Positions 10,577 through 20,099 of a stretch of 64,000 bases of DNA are shown piece after piece. The stretch is from Muribaculaceae bacterium (GTDB lineage: Bacteria; Bacteroidota; Bacteroidia; Bacteroidales; Muribaculaceae), in NCBI GenBank assembly GCA_022509125.1, contig JAFLTU010000003.1, positions 42,896 to 106,895 of the forward strand, written 5' to 3'. Each line of letters begins with the position of its first letter. The stretch's first letter is position 1. Made by a program: the position numbers and the translations under genes. The notes below the pieces were generated by a model. It saw only the letters and a program-made list of their open reading frames with translations. It did not search any database and had not been told where the DNA came from.

Positions 10577-11944
10577 CTATTGGGGAAGGCCTGTCGGTGG
10601 ATCTCCCTTTTCAAGCCAGCCGTTCACCGCCTCTCGATTCCAGTCGGCAACCTCTGCATAGACTTCCACATCTCCCTGCGTCATATTGAGTCTTATAATC
10701 ACGCTTGTGTTTCTGAAAAGGGATTTAAGATTTACTATGGGTTCATTCACAAAATCAGGAGCAAGAAAGGCGGGATTCAAATCTGTCAATGTTATCGTCA
10801 GAGAGTATATCTGCGCCTCCGAACTCGTTTGGGTTTTAGGGTTCAGCGTGTTCTTGCTCTCTGTGATGTAGAACGGCCCGACGTTGACTGTTGTAGGAAT
10901 TATGTCTTCATCCTCATTATCCGGTTGCTGGGCGCCATCCACTACGAATGAGTCTGTTGGTGCCACGAATACGTAGGATTGATAGTTGTCGGTGGGGATT
11001 TCATAATCCGAAATCCAGCCATATTGGGTGTTGAAACCTCCGTTTTGCGACGAACCCGTGATTTTACCCGATTCTTCGGAAACTTTTGCCAGCCAGTCTA
11101 CCCAATACAGAGTCTCGTCGTTGAATGTCTTGGTAATGTCGTCGGAACCCACATGGGCAAAGAGATAGCTGTCGGGATGGTAATAGCTCATATTTATGCC
11201 TCCTATCTCCACTCCCGACTCTCGGTAGTTGTTGAAGGTAAAAGTGAATTTCGTGGCCACAGGCACGAGATACGTAGTCCATTCCACTAATTCGTTAACA
11301 ACACCCGGCGTTGGCTGCACCTCCTTTATCTCCTCCTCATAAGTGGAGACATAGGGAATAAAAATGCTTCCCGTTTCGTCTGCTGAATAGGAGGGGGTGA
11401 AGTAAAGTGAATTCATTATGTTGCCGATCGCAACGGGATCCTCCTTATCTCCCGGTTGATAAGAGTTGAGGAGTTCAGGCAGGTTGTCGGGCAGCTCCTG
11501 AGGGAGAGTCACTCCCGTCGGTGCTTTGTAGGAAATATCTTCCACGCTCTCCTCGTTGGCTATGAGGTAAAGGCGTTTATTTCCGCTCTTGGTGACAAAT
11601 GTGTAGAAATATTGAAAATTGGCCACAGGCTTGGCTTCCAGGCCGTTAAGTTTCACATAATAGTTTTCCTCCACTTCTCCCTCATCCAAGTCCAGGATAA
11701 TCACACGGAGGCTTTGTATCATCTCGGCCACCGATGAGTTTAAGTCTAAGCGGGTTGACACCGGAAGTATATTGAGCCTCACGGTTATATTCCCCTCTTT
11801 ATGGTATGGCATCTTTGCCTCTTCGTCATTTCCCGAAGTGCAGCCTGTGGCGAGGCTCATAAAAAACAAACCTGCCAATAATATGAATGCCAATCCTTTA
11901 TCTTTTCTCATTCCCTTTATTTCCAAATCTTCTTTGGCTTTCAA
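10577..11944 (-). CDS. Fimbrial subunit-like lipoprotein
   Basis: Lipobox SLATGC; 4-bp overlap with upstream FimB/Mfa2-like gene; C-terminal VYAEVADWNREAVNG. Confidence 0.65.
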   Translation of the reverse strand: MKAKEDLEIKGMRKDKGLAFILLAGLFFMSLATGCTSGNDEEAKMPYHKEGNITVRLNILPVSTRLDLNSSVAEMIQSLRVIILDLDEGEVEENYYVKLNGLEAKPVANFQYFYTFVTKSGNKRLYLIANEESVEDISYKAPTGVTLPQELPDNLPELLNSYQPGDKEDPVAIGNIMNSLYFTPSYSADETGSIFIPYVSTYEEEIKEVQPTPGVVNELVEWTTYLVPVATKFTFTFNNYRESGVEIGGINMSYYHPDSYLFAHVGSDDITKTFNDETLYWVDWLAKVSEESGKITGSSQNGGFNTQYGWISDYEIPTDNYQSYVFVAPTDSFVVDGAQQPDNEDEDIIPTTVNVGPFYITESKNTLNPKTQTSSEAQIYSLTITLTDLNPAFLAPDFVNEPIVNLKSLFRNTSVIIRLNMTQGDVEVYAEVADWNREAVNGWLEKGDPPTGLPQ

Positions 11945-13011
11945 GATTCTACGTCGTAGTCATGGATCACTACTCTCCAGGAGTTGATGTAAATATAGGA
12001 GCTGATCCATTGTCCCTTGTATAGGAAGAAGGTGAGCTGATACTCGTCTTCCCTGTCAAGAAATTCTTGATCGGTCATCTGATGGCCATAGGCCTGTTCA
12101 TAATAACTCTTGGCAAGCAGAGCATATTGTATGATAGGCACGCTTGCGATTATATCTTCAGCCGACTCGGAATTTCTCACTGTCAGTCTCGTCTGGTTGG
12201 CCTGTTCGGCCATCAGCCGGGCCGTGCTCAGGTCGGCCACCAGTCCCTTGTTGTATTGGATGTTGCCTGAACTGTCTGTCAATTCCATTTCATCCGATTC
12301 CTGGTTCCAGGGAAGGTAGGCCACCTGCGTAGAACCCACCAATGAATTATCGTAGGCCATATCCGCATCCTCTCCATCTATGGTGATATCGAAGTCGGAG
12401 GCTTCGATATCGCCGCCCGACAACTCCTGGAGTATGATCCTGACATGGTTGGTGTCTTTGGTGAGCGGCATTGTGTAATAGTAGGTCTTTCCGTCTTGGG
12501 AATCGGGAAGACTCACGCTGATATTCCCCTGGAAAAGAAATTTCAATTCAGTGTCGGAATAGACCGGATAGTCATCGTCGCTCTTTGTGTTGAGAGAGCA
12601 CATCATATCCTCGAGAGTCGAGACGTCGGCTGTCGGCTGAGAGACCGTGAATGACTCTCCCTTACCGTCGCTGTTCCCTATACCGCACCATGCCACAAGC
12701 TGATAGTCGCCGGGCTCCATGGTGAGCTCCATCATGTAGTCGGGGTTTTTAAGTTCATCCCCTGAAGCAGTGAATTCCTCTAGGAATTTTCCATCTTTGT
12801 CATACACATAGAGATTCACGGAAGTCACTTCCGAGGCGAAGGCATTAGCCCATTTGAGGTTCATGTCGTAGACGAATTGCAGGTAATAATGCACCTGGCA
12901 ATCCCCCTCGTCGTCATAGACAAGGTTGTCACATGAACTTCCTCCGACACAAAGGAGAGAGGCTGTGAATAAATTGAAAATTATTTTCCTCCACCTATGA
13001 TTCATCACCAC
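11941..13011 (-). CDS. FimB/Mfa2-family fimbrial anchor/assembly subunit
   Basis: Lipobox SSC; GDCQVHYYLQFVYDMNLKWANAFASEVTSVNLYVYDKDGKF is the characteristic N-terminal pattern. Confidence 0.85.
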   Translation of the reverse strand: MVMNHRWRKIIFNLFTASLLCVGGSSCDNLVYDDEGDCQVHYYLQFVYDMNLKWANAFASEVTSVNLYVYDKDGKFLEEFTASGDELKNPDYMMELTMEPGDYQLVAWCGIGNSDGKGESFTVSQPTADVSTLEDMMCSLNTKSDDDYPVYSDTELKFLFQGNISVSLPDSQDGKTYYYTMPLTKDTNHVRIILQELSGGDIEASDFDITIDGEDADMAYDNSLVGSTQVAYLPWNQESDEMELTDSSGNIQYNKGLVADLSTARLMAEQANQTRLTVRNSESAEDIIASVPIIQYALLAKSYYEQAYGHQMTDQEFLDREDEYQLTFFLYKGQWISSYIYINSWRVVIHDYDVES

Positions 13012-14861
13012 GGTATGTTATAATCCTGAGCCACTACTCTCCATTGGAGAATCTGTATAGCTGCCGAAACGGTGTTGTCGTCGCTTTGGGTCCTTTCGGG
13101 GTAGATGGTTTCCGTGGAGTCATACACCGGAGTTCCCAGGCCGGCAAGCGATTTGAGAGTAGACAGATAGATATGATTGCGTACTATTCCGTAATACCCG
13201 GGGGTGTCTTCGCTTCCCAAGTGTTGGATTGGGAAGAAATAATAGGTCATTCCGTTGTTCCATACCATCAGATGGTTCACTGCGTCGCGCATATAGGTAT
13301 TGACTTCAGCGGTTGTCATCACGGCGGCATTCTGGCTATTACCCATCGTCCACGTCAACTGCGCTCCGCTTGTCGACAAAACGGGATACACATAATAGTT
13401 GGCCTCGTCTTCCTCTTGCATATCAAGGTCATAGGCTGTGGCGAAGGTAAAGTCAGTGTCCTGGATACTCTTGAATGTATAGGCACCGTCGCTACCTGTG
13501 CGACTGTAGAGATTGCTGAAGGCAGTTGTAATAAGTTTGGCCTGAAGCTGCGGGAAGGTGTATTTGATATAGTTCCATTCACACATCGGGTAGGGATTGC
13601 CATTGACATCCACGAGCTGGGCCGCGATTATAACGTCGGTGGCATAGGCCGGCCCCTCAGGATTGATCACCCCGTTGGTGCCTGTATTATATGTGTTGGC
13701 GTTCTCCTGAAGATACGTCGTGTAGGAGTTAGTTCCGGTCGTGATTACATTATCCATTGCCGGGAAAGGATTGTTGGTGGACTCGCTGCCATTGAAATCT
13801 CCGTAGAGATAATCAAACGAGTCGGTTTGCGGATTGGGATTGACTCCCCAGAAAGAACGCTTATACGACACTGAGTTCCACACGGCCATGTCGTTACCGA
13901 ATAATGCTGTATTTGTCCATCCGGCATCCACCATCTTTACAAGGCGGCTTGAATTGGCACATCCAGTCACATTCCAGCCCAGAAGTTTCACATATATGTT
14001 TTCCTCTTCCCCTTCTGTAGTGTTTGTGCCGTTCACTACGTTATACTGACCCAAAAGGTAAATAACAGTCCCGTCTGCAAGTGTCTGCGACGTGTTGGTC
14101 AAGCCTAAAACGAAATCAAGTCGTGCCAAAATCCTCTCAACATAGATTATAATCGGATCCGCCTCGGCCTCAGCCTCGTTTGCTCCGAAATTGTCTTCTG
14201 TTATGATTGTGGCGTCTACTATAGTGTTGTCGTCAACATACACGGAATTCGACATAACGAAAGTTCCGGCTCCCATAAGACCGGTGCGGTAATCTTCCAC
14301 TCTTTCCCTGAGTGTTTCCAACGATGGCCCGTTGACAGTGAGGGTCGAGGCCCCGGTGTCTTCCGAGGTGCTGGGGTTGTAGGCAAGCAGTCCGGAGGGT
14401 GGATTCAAAACCGCCAAGACTGAGGCCGGCTGGCTCTCCTGAAGGTTCGCAGGCATCACAAGACCGAGTGTAACATTCAGGATCTTTTCCACCGTTTCAT
14501 TCTCCACTAATGAACCGCTGCCGCCGGGAGAGCCGGTGGTGCCGTCTGTCGCGTTGGGATACCAGTCAAGGTAGGAGTTGAAATTATTGTTGCCTGTGCC
14601 CTTGTTCTCCCACACCGGGAAAGGTTCCCCCTCCTCATCGAAGAAATAAAACCTCACCTGGTTTACTGTATTTTCTTCGGCGGTTCCGTTTTGATAATCA
14701 TCAGCACGGGTCCCCAAAGACGACACCACGTTGATGCTTAAATATTTGGTCACCCTTGCCTCCGGAGGATTACCCGGTTCCGGGTTTTCATTTATTGTCG
14801 ACTGGTCTGAACATGCCGCCAAAGCTAACGCCGGGAGCAACCACAATAACTTCTTAATCAT
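13005..14861 (-). CDS. Mfa1-like major fimbrial subunit
   Basis: Lipobox ALAAC; C-terminus GYYGIVRNHIYLSTLKSLAGLGTP...IQILQWRVVAQDYNIPW matches Mfa1-type C-terminal pattern. Confidence 0.8.
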   Translation of the reverse strand: MIKKLLWLLPALALAACSDQSTINENPEPGNPPEARVTKYLSINVVSSLGTRADDYQNGTAEENTVNQVRFYFFDEEGEPFPVWENKGTGNNNFNSYLDWYPNATDGTTGSPGGSGSLVENETVEKILNVTLGLVMPANLQESQPASVLAVLNPPSGLLAYNPSTSEDTGASTLTVNGPSLETLRERVEDYRTGLMGAGTFVMSNSVYVDDNTIVDATIITEDNFGANEAEAEADPIIIYVERILARLDFVLGLTNTSQTLADGTVIYLLGQYNVVNGTNTTEGEEENIYVKLLGWNVTGCANSSRLVKMVDAGWTNTALFGNDMAVWNSVSYKRSFWGVNPNPQTDSFDYLYGDFNGSESTNNPFPAMDNVITTGTNSYTTYLQENANTYNTGTNGVINPEGPAYATDVIIAAQLVDVNGNPYPMCEWNYIKYTFPQLQAKLITTAFSNLYSRTGSDGAYTFKSIQDTDFTFATAYDLDMQEEDEANYYVYPVLSTSGAQLTWTMGNSQNAAVMTTAEVNTYMRDAVNHLMVWNNGMTYYFFPIQHLGSEDTPGYYGIVRNHIYLSTLKSLAGLGTPVYDSTETIYPERTQSDDNTVSAAIQILQWRVVAQDYNIPW

Positions 14862-15144
14862 AAATATAATTATTTACCTGGGAATTTCTATTCAGTAGAT
14901 TTTAGTAGACTTGTCCTAAATTTCTGCAAAATTACTATCATTATTACGCTAAAATCTCCTTTTTCTAATTATTATGCCAAATTTAACACATTTTTAATAT
15001 TTATTAACAATATCTTACTCCTAATTCATAGAATTCTCTCCTAAAAAACAAAAAATGAAGAAATTAGAGATTGATAGAGACTGTGTTCGAAATCGAGTTA
15101 ATCGTTGATCTCCTTTTCTATAGTTCTTTATAGATTTGCCCCGT

Positions 15145-15275
15145 CACTCGTCACTTAGCACTTGGCACTCGGCACTTAGCACTCGGCACTTAGCACTCGG
15201 CACTCGGCACTCGGCACTCAGCACTTGGCTTGGCACTCGGCACTCAGCACTCGGCACTTGGCACTCGTCACTTGG
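15145..15275. repeat. Degenerate heptamer array (CACTYRK)n, 18 units
   Basis: cactcgt cacttag cacttgg cactcgg cacttag ... strict 7-nt phase broken once by a 5-nt unit; variation confined to positions 5-7. Confidence 0.95.
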
Positions 15276-15282
15276 CACAAAA

Positions 15283-15306
15283 TAGGGACGGAAGTTTCCG
15301 CCCCTA
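15283..15306 (-). terminator. Hairpin at the 3' end of the PUL operon
   Basis: TAGGGaCGGAAgtTTCCGcCCCTA, followed on the minus strand by a short T run. Confidence 0.65.
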
Positions 15307-15362
15307 AAAGTTATACCTTAAATTTTACTTTCCCATCAAAGTCAAGCCCTGGAGGAGCTTCG

Positions 15363-17618
15363 TCATTCCGCTTTGAACTTGGCTTTGCTGCGAATATCGC
15401 CGGCCGAAGCACCGATCAATACCTCGAATTCGCCCGGTTCCATGACCCAGTCATGTTTATCGGCGTCGAAATAGCTTAAGTCCGAGCGGTCGAGCTCGAA
15501 TTTCACGTCTTTGGTTTCCCCGGGATTCAGTTCCACTTTCTTGAAGCTCTTCAATTCCTTTACGGGACGTTCCACACTTGATTTCACATCCCTTACGTAA
15601 AGCTGCACTGTCTCCTTCCCTTTGCGGTCGCCGGTATTGGTTACGGGCACAACCACCTCGATCTTATCATCACCCTTTGCGAAGATTTTGGGAGCAGTCG
15701 CATCCCCATATGCGAAGGTGGTGTAGCTCAAGCCATGGCCGAAGGGGAATGTCGGGGTCAGTTTGTTTTTGTCGGTGAATCTATAACCCACGAATATTCC
15801 CTCGTTGTAGGGCATGTCGTAGACTTCGTTGCCGAGAGCGTCAACGCTCTTGTGGCCCGGATATTCGCCAAGTTTATGGGCTCCTACCTGGTCAAGCGAA
15901 GCATAATAGGTGTAAGGCAGTTTTCCGCTCGGATTAACGTCGCCTGTCAAGACATCGGCCAAGGCGTTGCCTGTCTCGCTGCCGAGATACCATCCCTGCA
16001 CTATCGCCGGAACTTTATTTACCCATGGCATGGCCACTCCGGTGCCGCTGATATTCACCATCACGAGATTGGGATTGGCAGCAGCAAGGGTTTCGATCAA
16101 TTCATCCTGATTATATGGCAGCGACATGGTCTCCCGATCGGAATCTTCCGCATCCTGATGGTCGCTTTTGTTAAGTCCACCGATGAAAATCACCAAGTCG
16201 GCATCCTTTGCCACTTCTACAGCCTCGGCTGTGAGCTCTTCCGGAGTCCGGTTGTCGGTGAGGTCCTGGCCCGTGCTCACTCCGTTGTATTCTCCGGAGG
16301 GATCGCCTACATAACCGCGGGCGTAGACGATTTCCACTTCTTCGCCAAGACGGTTCTTGATGCCGTCAAGGGGTGTGATTTCATGGCGCGCCTTAAGAGA
16401 GGAGCTCCCTCCACCCACTGTCATTTTCTTTATGGCATTCTCCCCTATCACTGCCACTTTCTTATGTTTTGCAGGATTGATTGGCAAAGTCTGGTTTTCG
16501 TTCTTGAGAAGCACAACCCCTTCTCCGCCGATCTGACGTGCCGCTGCGATATGTTCGTCGCTCCCCATCGAGCCCCAGGGCTTGTTGCGGTTCATTGCCG
16601 TGCGGAAGGTGAGACGCAAGACTCTTCTAACCTTATCGTTGAGTTCATCTTCGGAATATGTACCGTTTTGGATTCCCTCTAAATATGGCTGGGCGAGAAA
16701 ATAATTGTCGTAGGCATTGCTGGCGCCGTTGCTCAAACCGTCGGTCCAGCTGCCGAATTCCATGTCAAGGCCTCCGCTTACGGCTGTCTTCGTGTCATGC
16801 ACTGCTCCCCAGTCGGAGATCACAGCGCCGTCCCAATCCCATTCCCCTTTCAGAATCTGGTTCATAAGGATAGGGTTATAGCTGGCATGCTCGCCGCGGA
16901 AAAGATTGTAGCCTCCCATAAAACTCCACGCCTCCCCCTCAGTTGCTGCAGCCTTGAATCCGGGGAGATAGATCTCGTAGAGAGTCCGGTCGTCTACTAT
17001 CGGATTGGAGGTGTGGCGGTTGATTTCATTGTTGTTGAGTGCGAAGTGTTTAACGCATGCAGCCACTCCGTTGCTCTGCACACCCTGCACGTAAGGCACC
17101 ACCATCTGAGAGATCAGATAGGGGTCTTCCCCCATATATTCGAAGTTACGTCCGTTCAAGGGAGTGCGGTAGACGTTGATACCGGGACCTAAAAGCACGC
17201 TTTTGTTGCGGAATCTGGCCTCCTCGCCGATACTCTTGCCATAAAGAAGGGCCATCTCAGGATCCCACGTGGCTGCAAGAGCCGTCAGCGACGGGAAAGC
17301 GGTGCAGGAGTCGTTGGTCCAGCCGGCCTGTTCCCATTCGTCCCAGAGCACTTCCGGTCGCACTCCCATAGGACCGTCGGTGGTCCATAACTCTGCGATG
17401 CCTAGTCGCGGAACGCCCGGAGCCGAGAATTTCGATTGCGCGTGGATGATATTGATTTTCTCCCTCAGAGTCATCCGGCTCAACGCATCCTCTACCCTCT
17501 CTTCCAAGGGTTTCGTCTCGTCAAGATAGACCGGTGTCTCAGCATTAACGGCTCCCGTCAGCAAAAAACCTAACGTCGCCGCCGCTATTATTCTCTTCAT
17601 ATATCTTTTTGTTAGCAA
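15363..17618 (-). CDS. Glycoside hydrolase family 3 beta-glucosidase
   Basis: GAVISDWGAVHD, C-terminal domain, fibronectin-III-like tail; signal peptide. Confidence 0.9.
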   Translation of the reverse strand: MLTKRYMKRIIAAATLGFLLTGAVNAETPVYLDETKPLEERVEDALSRMTLREKINIIHAQSKFSAPGVPRLGIAELWTTDGPMGVRPEVLWDEWEQAGWTNDSCTAFPSLTALAATWDPEMALLYGKSIGEEARFRNKSVLLGPGINVYRTPLNGRNFEYMGEDPYLISQMVVPYVQGVQSNGVAACVKHFALNNNEINRHTSNPIVDDRTLYEIYLPGFKAAATEGEAWSFMGGYNLFRGEHASYNPILMNQILKGEWDWDGAVISDWGAVHDTKTAVSGGLDMEFGSWTDGLSNGASNAYDNYFLAQPYLEGIQNGTYSEDELNDKVRRVLRLTFRTAMNRNKPWGSMGSDEHIAAARQIGGEGVVLLKNENQTLPINPAKHKKVAVIGENAIKKMTVGGGSSSLKARHEITPLDGIKNRLGEEVEIVYARGYVGDPSGEYNGVSTGQDLTDNRTPEELTAEAVEVAKDADLVIFIGGLNKSDHQDAEDSDRETMSLPYNQDELIETLAAANPNLVMVNISGTGVAMPWVNKVPAIVQGWYLGSETGNALADVLTGDVNPSGKLPYTYYASLDQVGAHKLGEYPGHKSVDALGNEVYDMPYNEGIFVGYRFTDKNKLTPTFPFGHGLSYTTFAYGDATAPKIFAKGDDKIEVVVPVTNTGDRKGKETVQLYVRDVKSSVERPVKELKSFKKVELNPGETKDVKFELDRSDLSYFDADKHDWVMEPGEFEVLIGASAGDIRSKAKFKAE

Positions 17619-17700
17619 TTAGTTTTCGTATTAAGGGGCGGAAACATCCTGTTTCCGTAAAAGAAAGCTCCCGCCCCAACTCTTACAACGATTGTTGTCG

Positions 17701-17777
17701 TGATTCATCGAGATTCATCGAGATTAATCGTGGTTAATCGTGGTTAATCGAGTTTAATCGCGATTCATCGCGATTCG
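17701..17777. repeat. Degenerate decamer array (NGATTMATCG-like)
   Basis: tgattcatcg agattcatcg agattaatcg tggttaatcg tggttaatcg agtttaatcg cgattcatcg: exact 10-nt register. Confidence 0.95.
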
Positions 17778-17791
17778 TAAACTAAATGAAA

Positions 17792-17821
17792 GGGGCGGGA
17801 AAGCCGAAGCCTCCCCGCCCC
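17792..17821. terminator. Strong GC hairpin inside the PUL operon (between SusE-like and GH3 genes)
   Basis: GGGGCGGG...CCCGCCCC inverted repeat. Confidence 0.55.
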
Positions 17822-17912
17822 GTTTCTTAGCATGAAGTTTGTATGTAGATAAGGATTAGTTGATTTTTAGTTTAATCCTGATTCATTTCGCTTGATGCCT
17901 CCGGAGTTCTCC

Positions 17913-19949
17913 TTAGAGTTTCACTACATCGATTGTGCCGCTTTCAACTCCGGCTGTCAGGTCGATGGTGAACTGATAGGTGGCTCCAACTTCCAATGCC
18001 ACTCCGGCTGCCAGACTGATGTTGCCATCGCTTTGACCAACGGAGATATAGTCTGAAGCTGTTCCGGTCTCTGTAAGAAGGTTGTTAGCTCCGAATTCGC
18101 CGTTGTCCCAGGCGTTGATGTAGAAGAATTTGAAGTTGATGGCATCATTCTGGATCCTTTGGCCCGGGGTGGAGCTCAAAGCCTCTCCGGCTGTGGCCGT
18201 CACTCTAAACACTTTGGGTGAAACTTCAGGCATACAGTATCCGTTCTCCGGTGTCCAGCCTATCTGATACTGGAGCGACGGGTTGCCGAAACCTTCGCCG
18301 ATAATCCAGATAGCTCCGGTGCCATCGTCCTGAAGCGACATCGCGCTGCCGTTTTCGTTACATCTGTAAGCCCCGATATAGCCTTTCTCCTTGTTTACAA
18401 CTACATTGTAATAGCCGCTCACAGGAATGAAGGTCAATATATCGCCCGACACTGTGTAATAATCGGGATCGATATAAAGGTCGCTTACATTTACGTCGCC
18501 GGTGAAGGTAAGAGTCTCGCCCTGATTCAAGGAGACAACCAACGAATAGGTGGAATTGTCTGTAGTGTTCATCTCAGTGCCGTTGAGCGACACGGGCTTC
18601 TCTTCAAACTCGTTCTCGCCTGCCACTTCGGCTTTCAGGATAGCGTTGTCGATACCATTGGTGCAATCCAGAGTAATCACATAAATTGTGTTGGCTTCCA
18701 GTTCCACTCCATCATTCAGGTAGAGGTTACCGTTGTCGTGTGTGTCACCGTCGCCCACTCCGATTAAGTTGGTCTCGGAAGTAAGCATAGTGCCGGTTAA
18801 CTCGGTGCCCCAGCCATCCTGACCGAAAAACTTGAAGTTGATGGATTTCACGTCTATGTTGAGACCTCCCACCACTGTCACCTGATATACATAATCAGAC
18901 TGAGGAGCCATCGGGATACCTGCGCCGGGATTCCATCCGGGAGCGTTAGAGAGTTTGGGATAGCCGATGCCGTCGCCAAGAATCCAGGGAAGACCGGTGC
19001 CATCTTGGCTCAATGTGCCGGGAACGCCACCCACGAGTTTCACTACCTTGATATACTGCTTGCCGGTGTCAGCGATGAAACGGTAGTCGCCGTCATAAGC
19101 CATGAAGGAATATGTGCCGTCATTGTTATCCTGGAAGAAGTCGGGATTTAGCCACCATTGGTCGAAATTCGGGAAACCGCTGAAGTTGAGGGCGTCGCCC
19201 TTGGCAAGACTCGGGATGTCTACCTCGAATATATTGTCATCAACTTGGCTGAGCAACATGTCGTTGATGGTCAGCTCAGTGAAGGGAGCTCCCTCCATGG
19301 TGAAAGTGTTGAAGGAGATGGTGTAAGTGCCGGCCGAACCATTGGTGAATGGTATAGACTTCTGGCCGTTTACTGTAATTTCACCCCCTTCGTAACCCCA
19401 GGTCACTTCCCGGGTTGCTCCCTCGGCTGCCGGGGCCACAATCATGGCCGGCATCTGGCCCGGGAAACTCTCGGTCACTTCATAGTTGTACATGGAGACT
19501 CTCTCCATCCTGTATTCATTTCCGTCGTCAGCCACGAGGGTCAGATAAGGATAGTCGGCGTGGGAAACGTCCACTCCTAAGATCTCCTCCGTGATTGTGA
19601 AATTGATATTCTGGAGGGTAAGACGCAAGGTGGCCTGCCCGTCCGGAATATTGGCGATATAGGGGATCTCGATGTCCACAGGATAGGTTGCTCCGCTCTC
19701 TTTAGTGCGGATCACCTGTTCGCCCACCAGCTCAGAGTCGAAATAGAGCTCGGCGTGGATAGTCGACAAAGGCACGCTGCTGTCGGAGGCCTTTACGTCT
19801 AGATGGAGGATGTCGCCGAAATAGGCGGAGCCGGCATACCCGGTGATATCCATCACCGGATTGCCCGGATTTTTCACGTCGTCGTCCTTACAGGAGACCA
19901 TCAGGCCCCCCAAGGCGAGTATCATGGCTATTGATTTTAAATATTTCAT
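17913..19949 (-). CDS. SusE/SusF-like surface glycan-binding lipoprotein
   Basis: Lipobox LMVSC; duplicated starch-binding-like repeats (YKVFRVT..., FKFFYINAWD / FKFFGQDGWG); PUL position after SusCD. Confidence 0.8.
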   Translation of the reverse strand: MKYLKSIAMILALGGLMVSCKDDDVKNPGNPVMDITGYAGSAYFGDILHLDVKASDSSVPLSTIHAELYFDSELVGEQVIRTKESGATYPVDIEIPYIANIPDGQATLRLTLQNINFTITEEILGVDVSHADYPYLTLVADDGNEYRMERVSMYNYEVTESFPGQMPAMIVAPAAEGATREVTWGYEGGEITVNGQKSIPFTNGSAGTYTISFNTFTMEGAPFTELTINDMLLSQVDDNIFEVDIPSLAKGDALNFSGFPNFDQWWLNPDFFQDNNDGTYSFMAYDGDYRFIADTGKQYIKVVKLVGGVPGTLSQDGTGLPWILGDGIGYPKLSNAPGWNPGAGIPMAPQSDYVYQVTVVGGLNIDVKSINFKFFGQDGWGTELTGTMLTSETNLIGVGDGDTHDNGNLYLNDGVELEANTIYVITLDCTNGIDNAILKAEVAGENEFEEKPVSLNGTEMNTTDNSTYSLVVSLNQGETLTFTGDVNVSDLYIDPDYYTVSGDILTFIPVSGYYNVVVNKEKGYIGAYRCNENGSAMSLQDDGTGAIWIIGEGFGNPSLQYQIGWTPENGYCMPEVSPKVFRVTATAGEALSSTPGQRIQNDAINFKFFYINAWDNGEFGANNLLTETGTASDYISVGQSDGNISLAAGVALEVGATYQFTIDLTAGVESGTIDVVKL

Positions 19950-19984
19950 AGTGGGAATTTTTCGTTTTGTTCGTTATTGTTTTC

Positions 19985-20095
19985 TGATTAATCGAGATCC
20001 ATCGAGCTTTATCGAGATCCATTGAGTTTCATCGAGCTTTATCGAGATTCATCCCGCTTAATCGATCCTCATCCCGATTAATCAGAATATTAATT
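19985..20095. repeat. Second decamer array of the same family as 17701-17777
   Basis: atcgagatcc atcgagcttt atcgagatcc attgagtttc atcgagcttt atcgagattc atcccgctta atcgatcctc atcccgatta: exact 10-nt register. Confidence 0.95.
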
Positions 20096-20099
20096 TTCA

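Noticed and set aside
14862-15140. Invertible promoter (phase variation) upstream of the first fimbrial operon
   Set aside because: A -7-like TAATTTTG exists on the minus strand (14934-14927), but no clear inverted-repeat pair or recombinase gene was found nearby.
15145-15275. Repeat array considered as a CRISPR
   Set aside because: Units are 7 nt, contiguous and degenerate, with no unique spacers and no cas genes in the window; the same holds for the other heptamer and decamer arrays.
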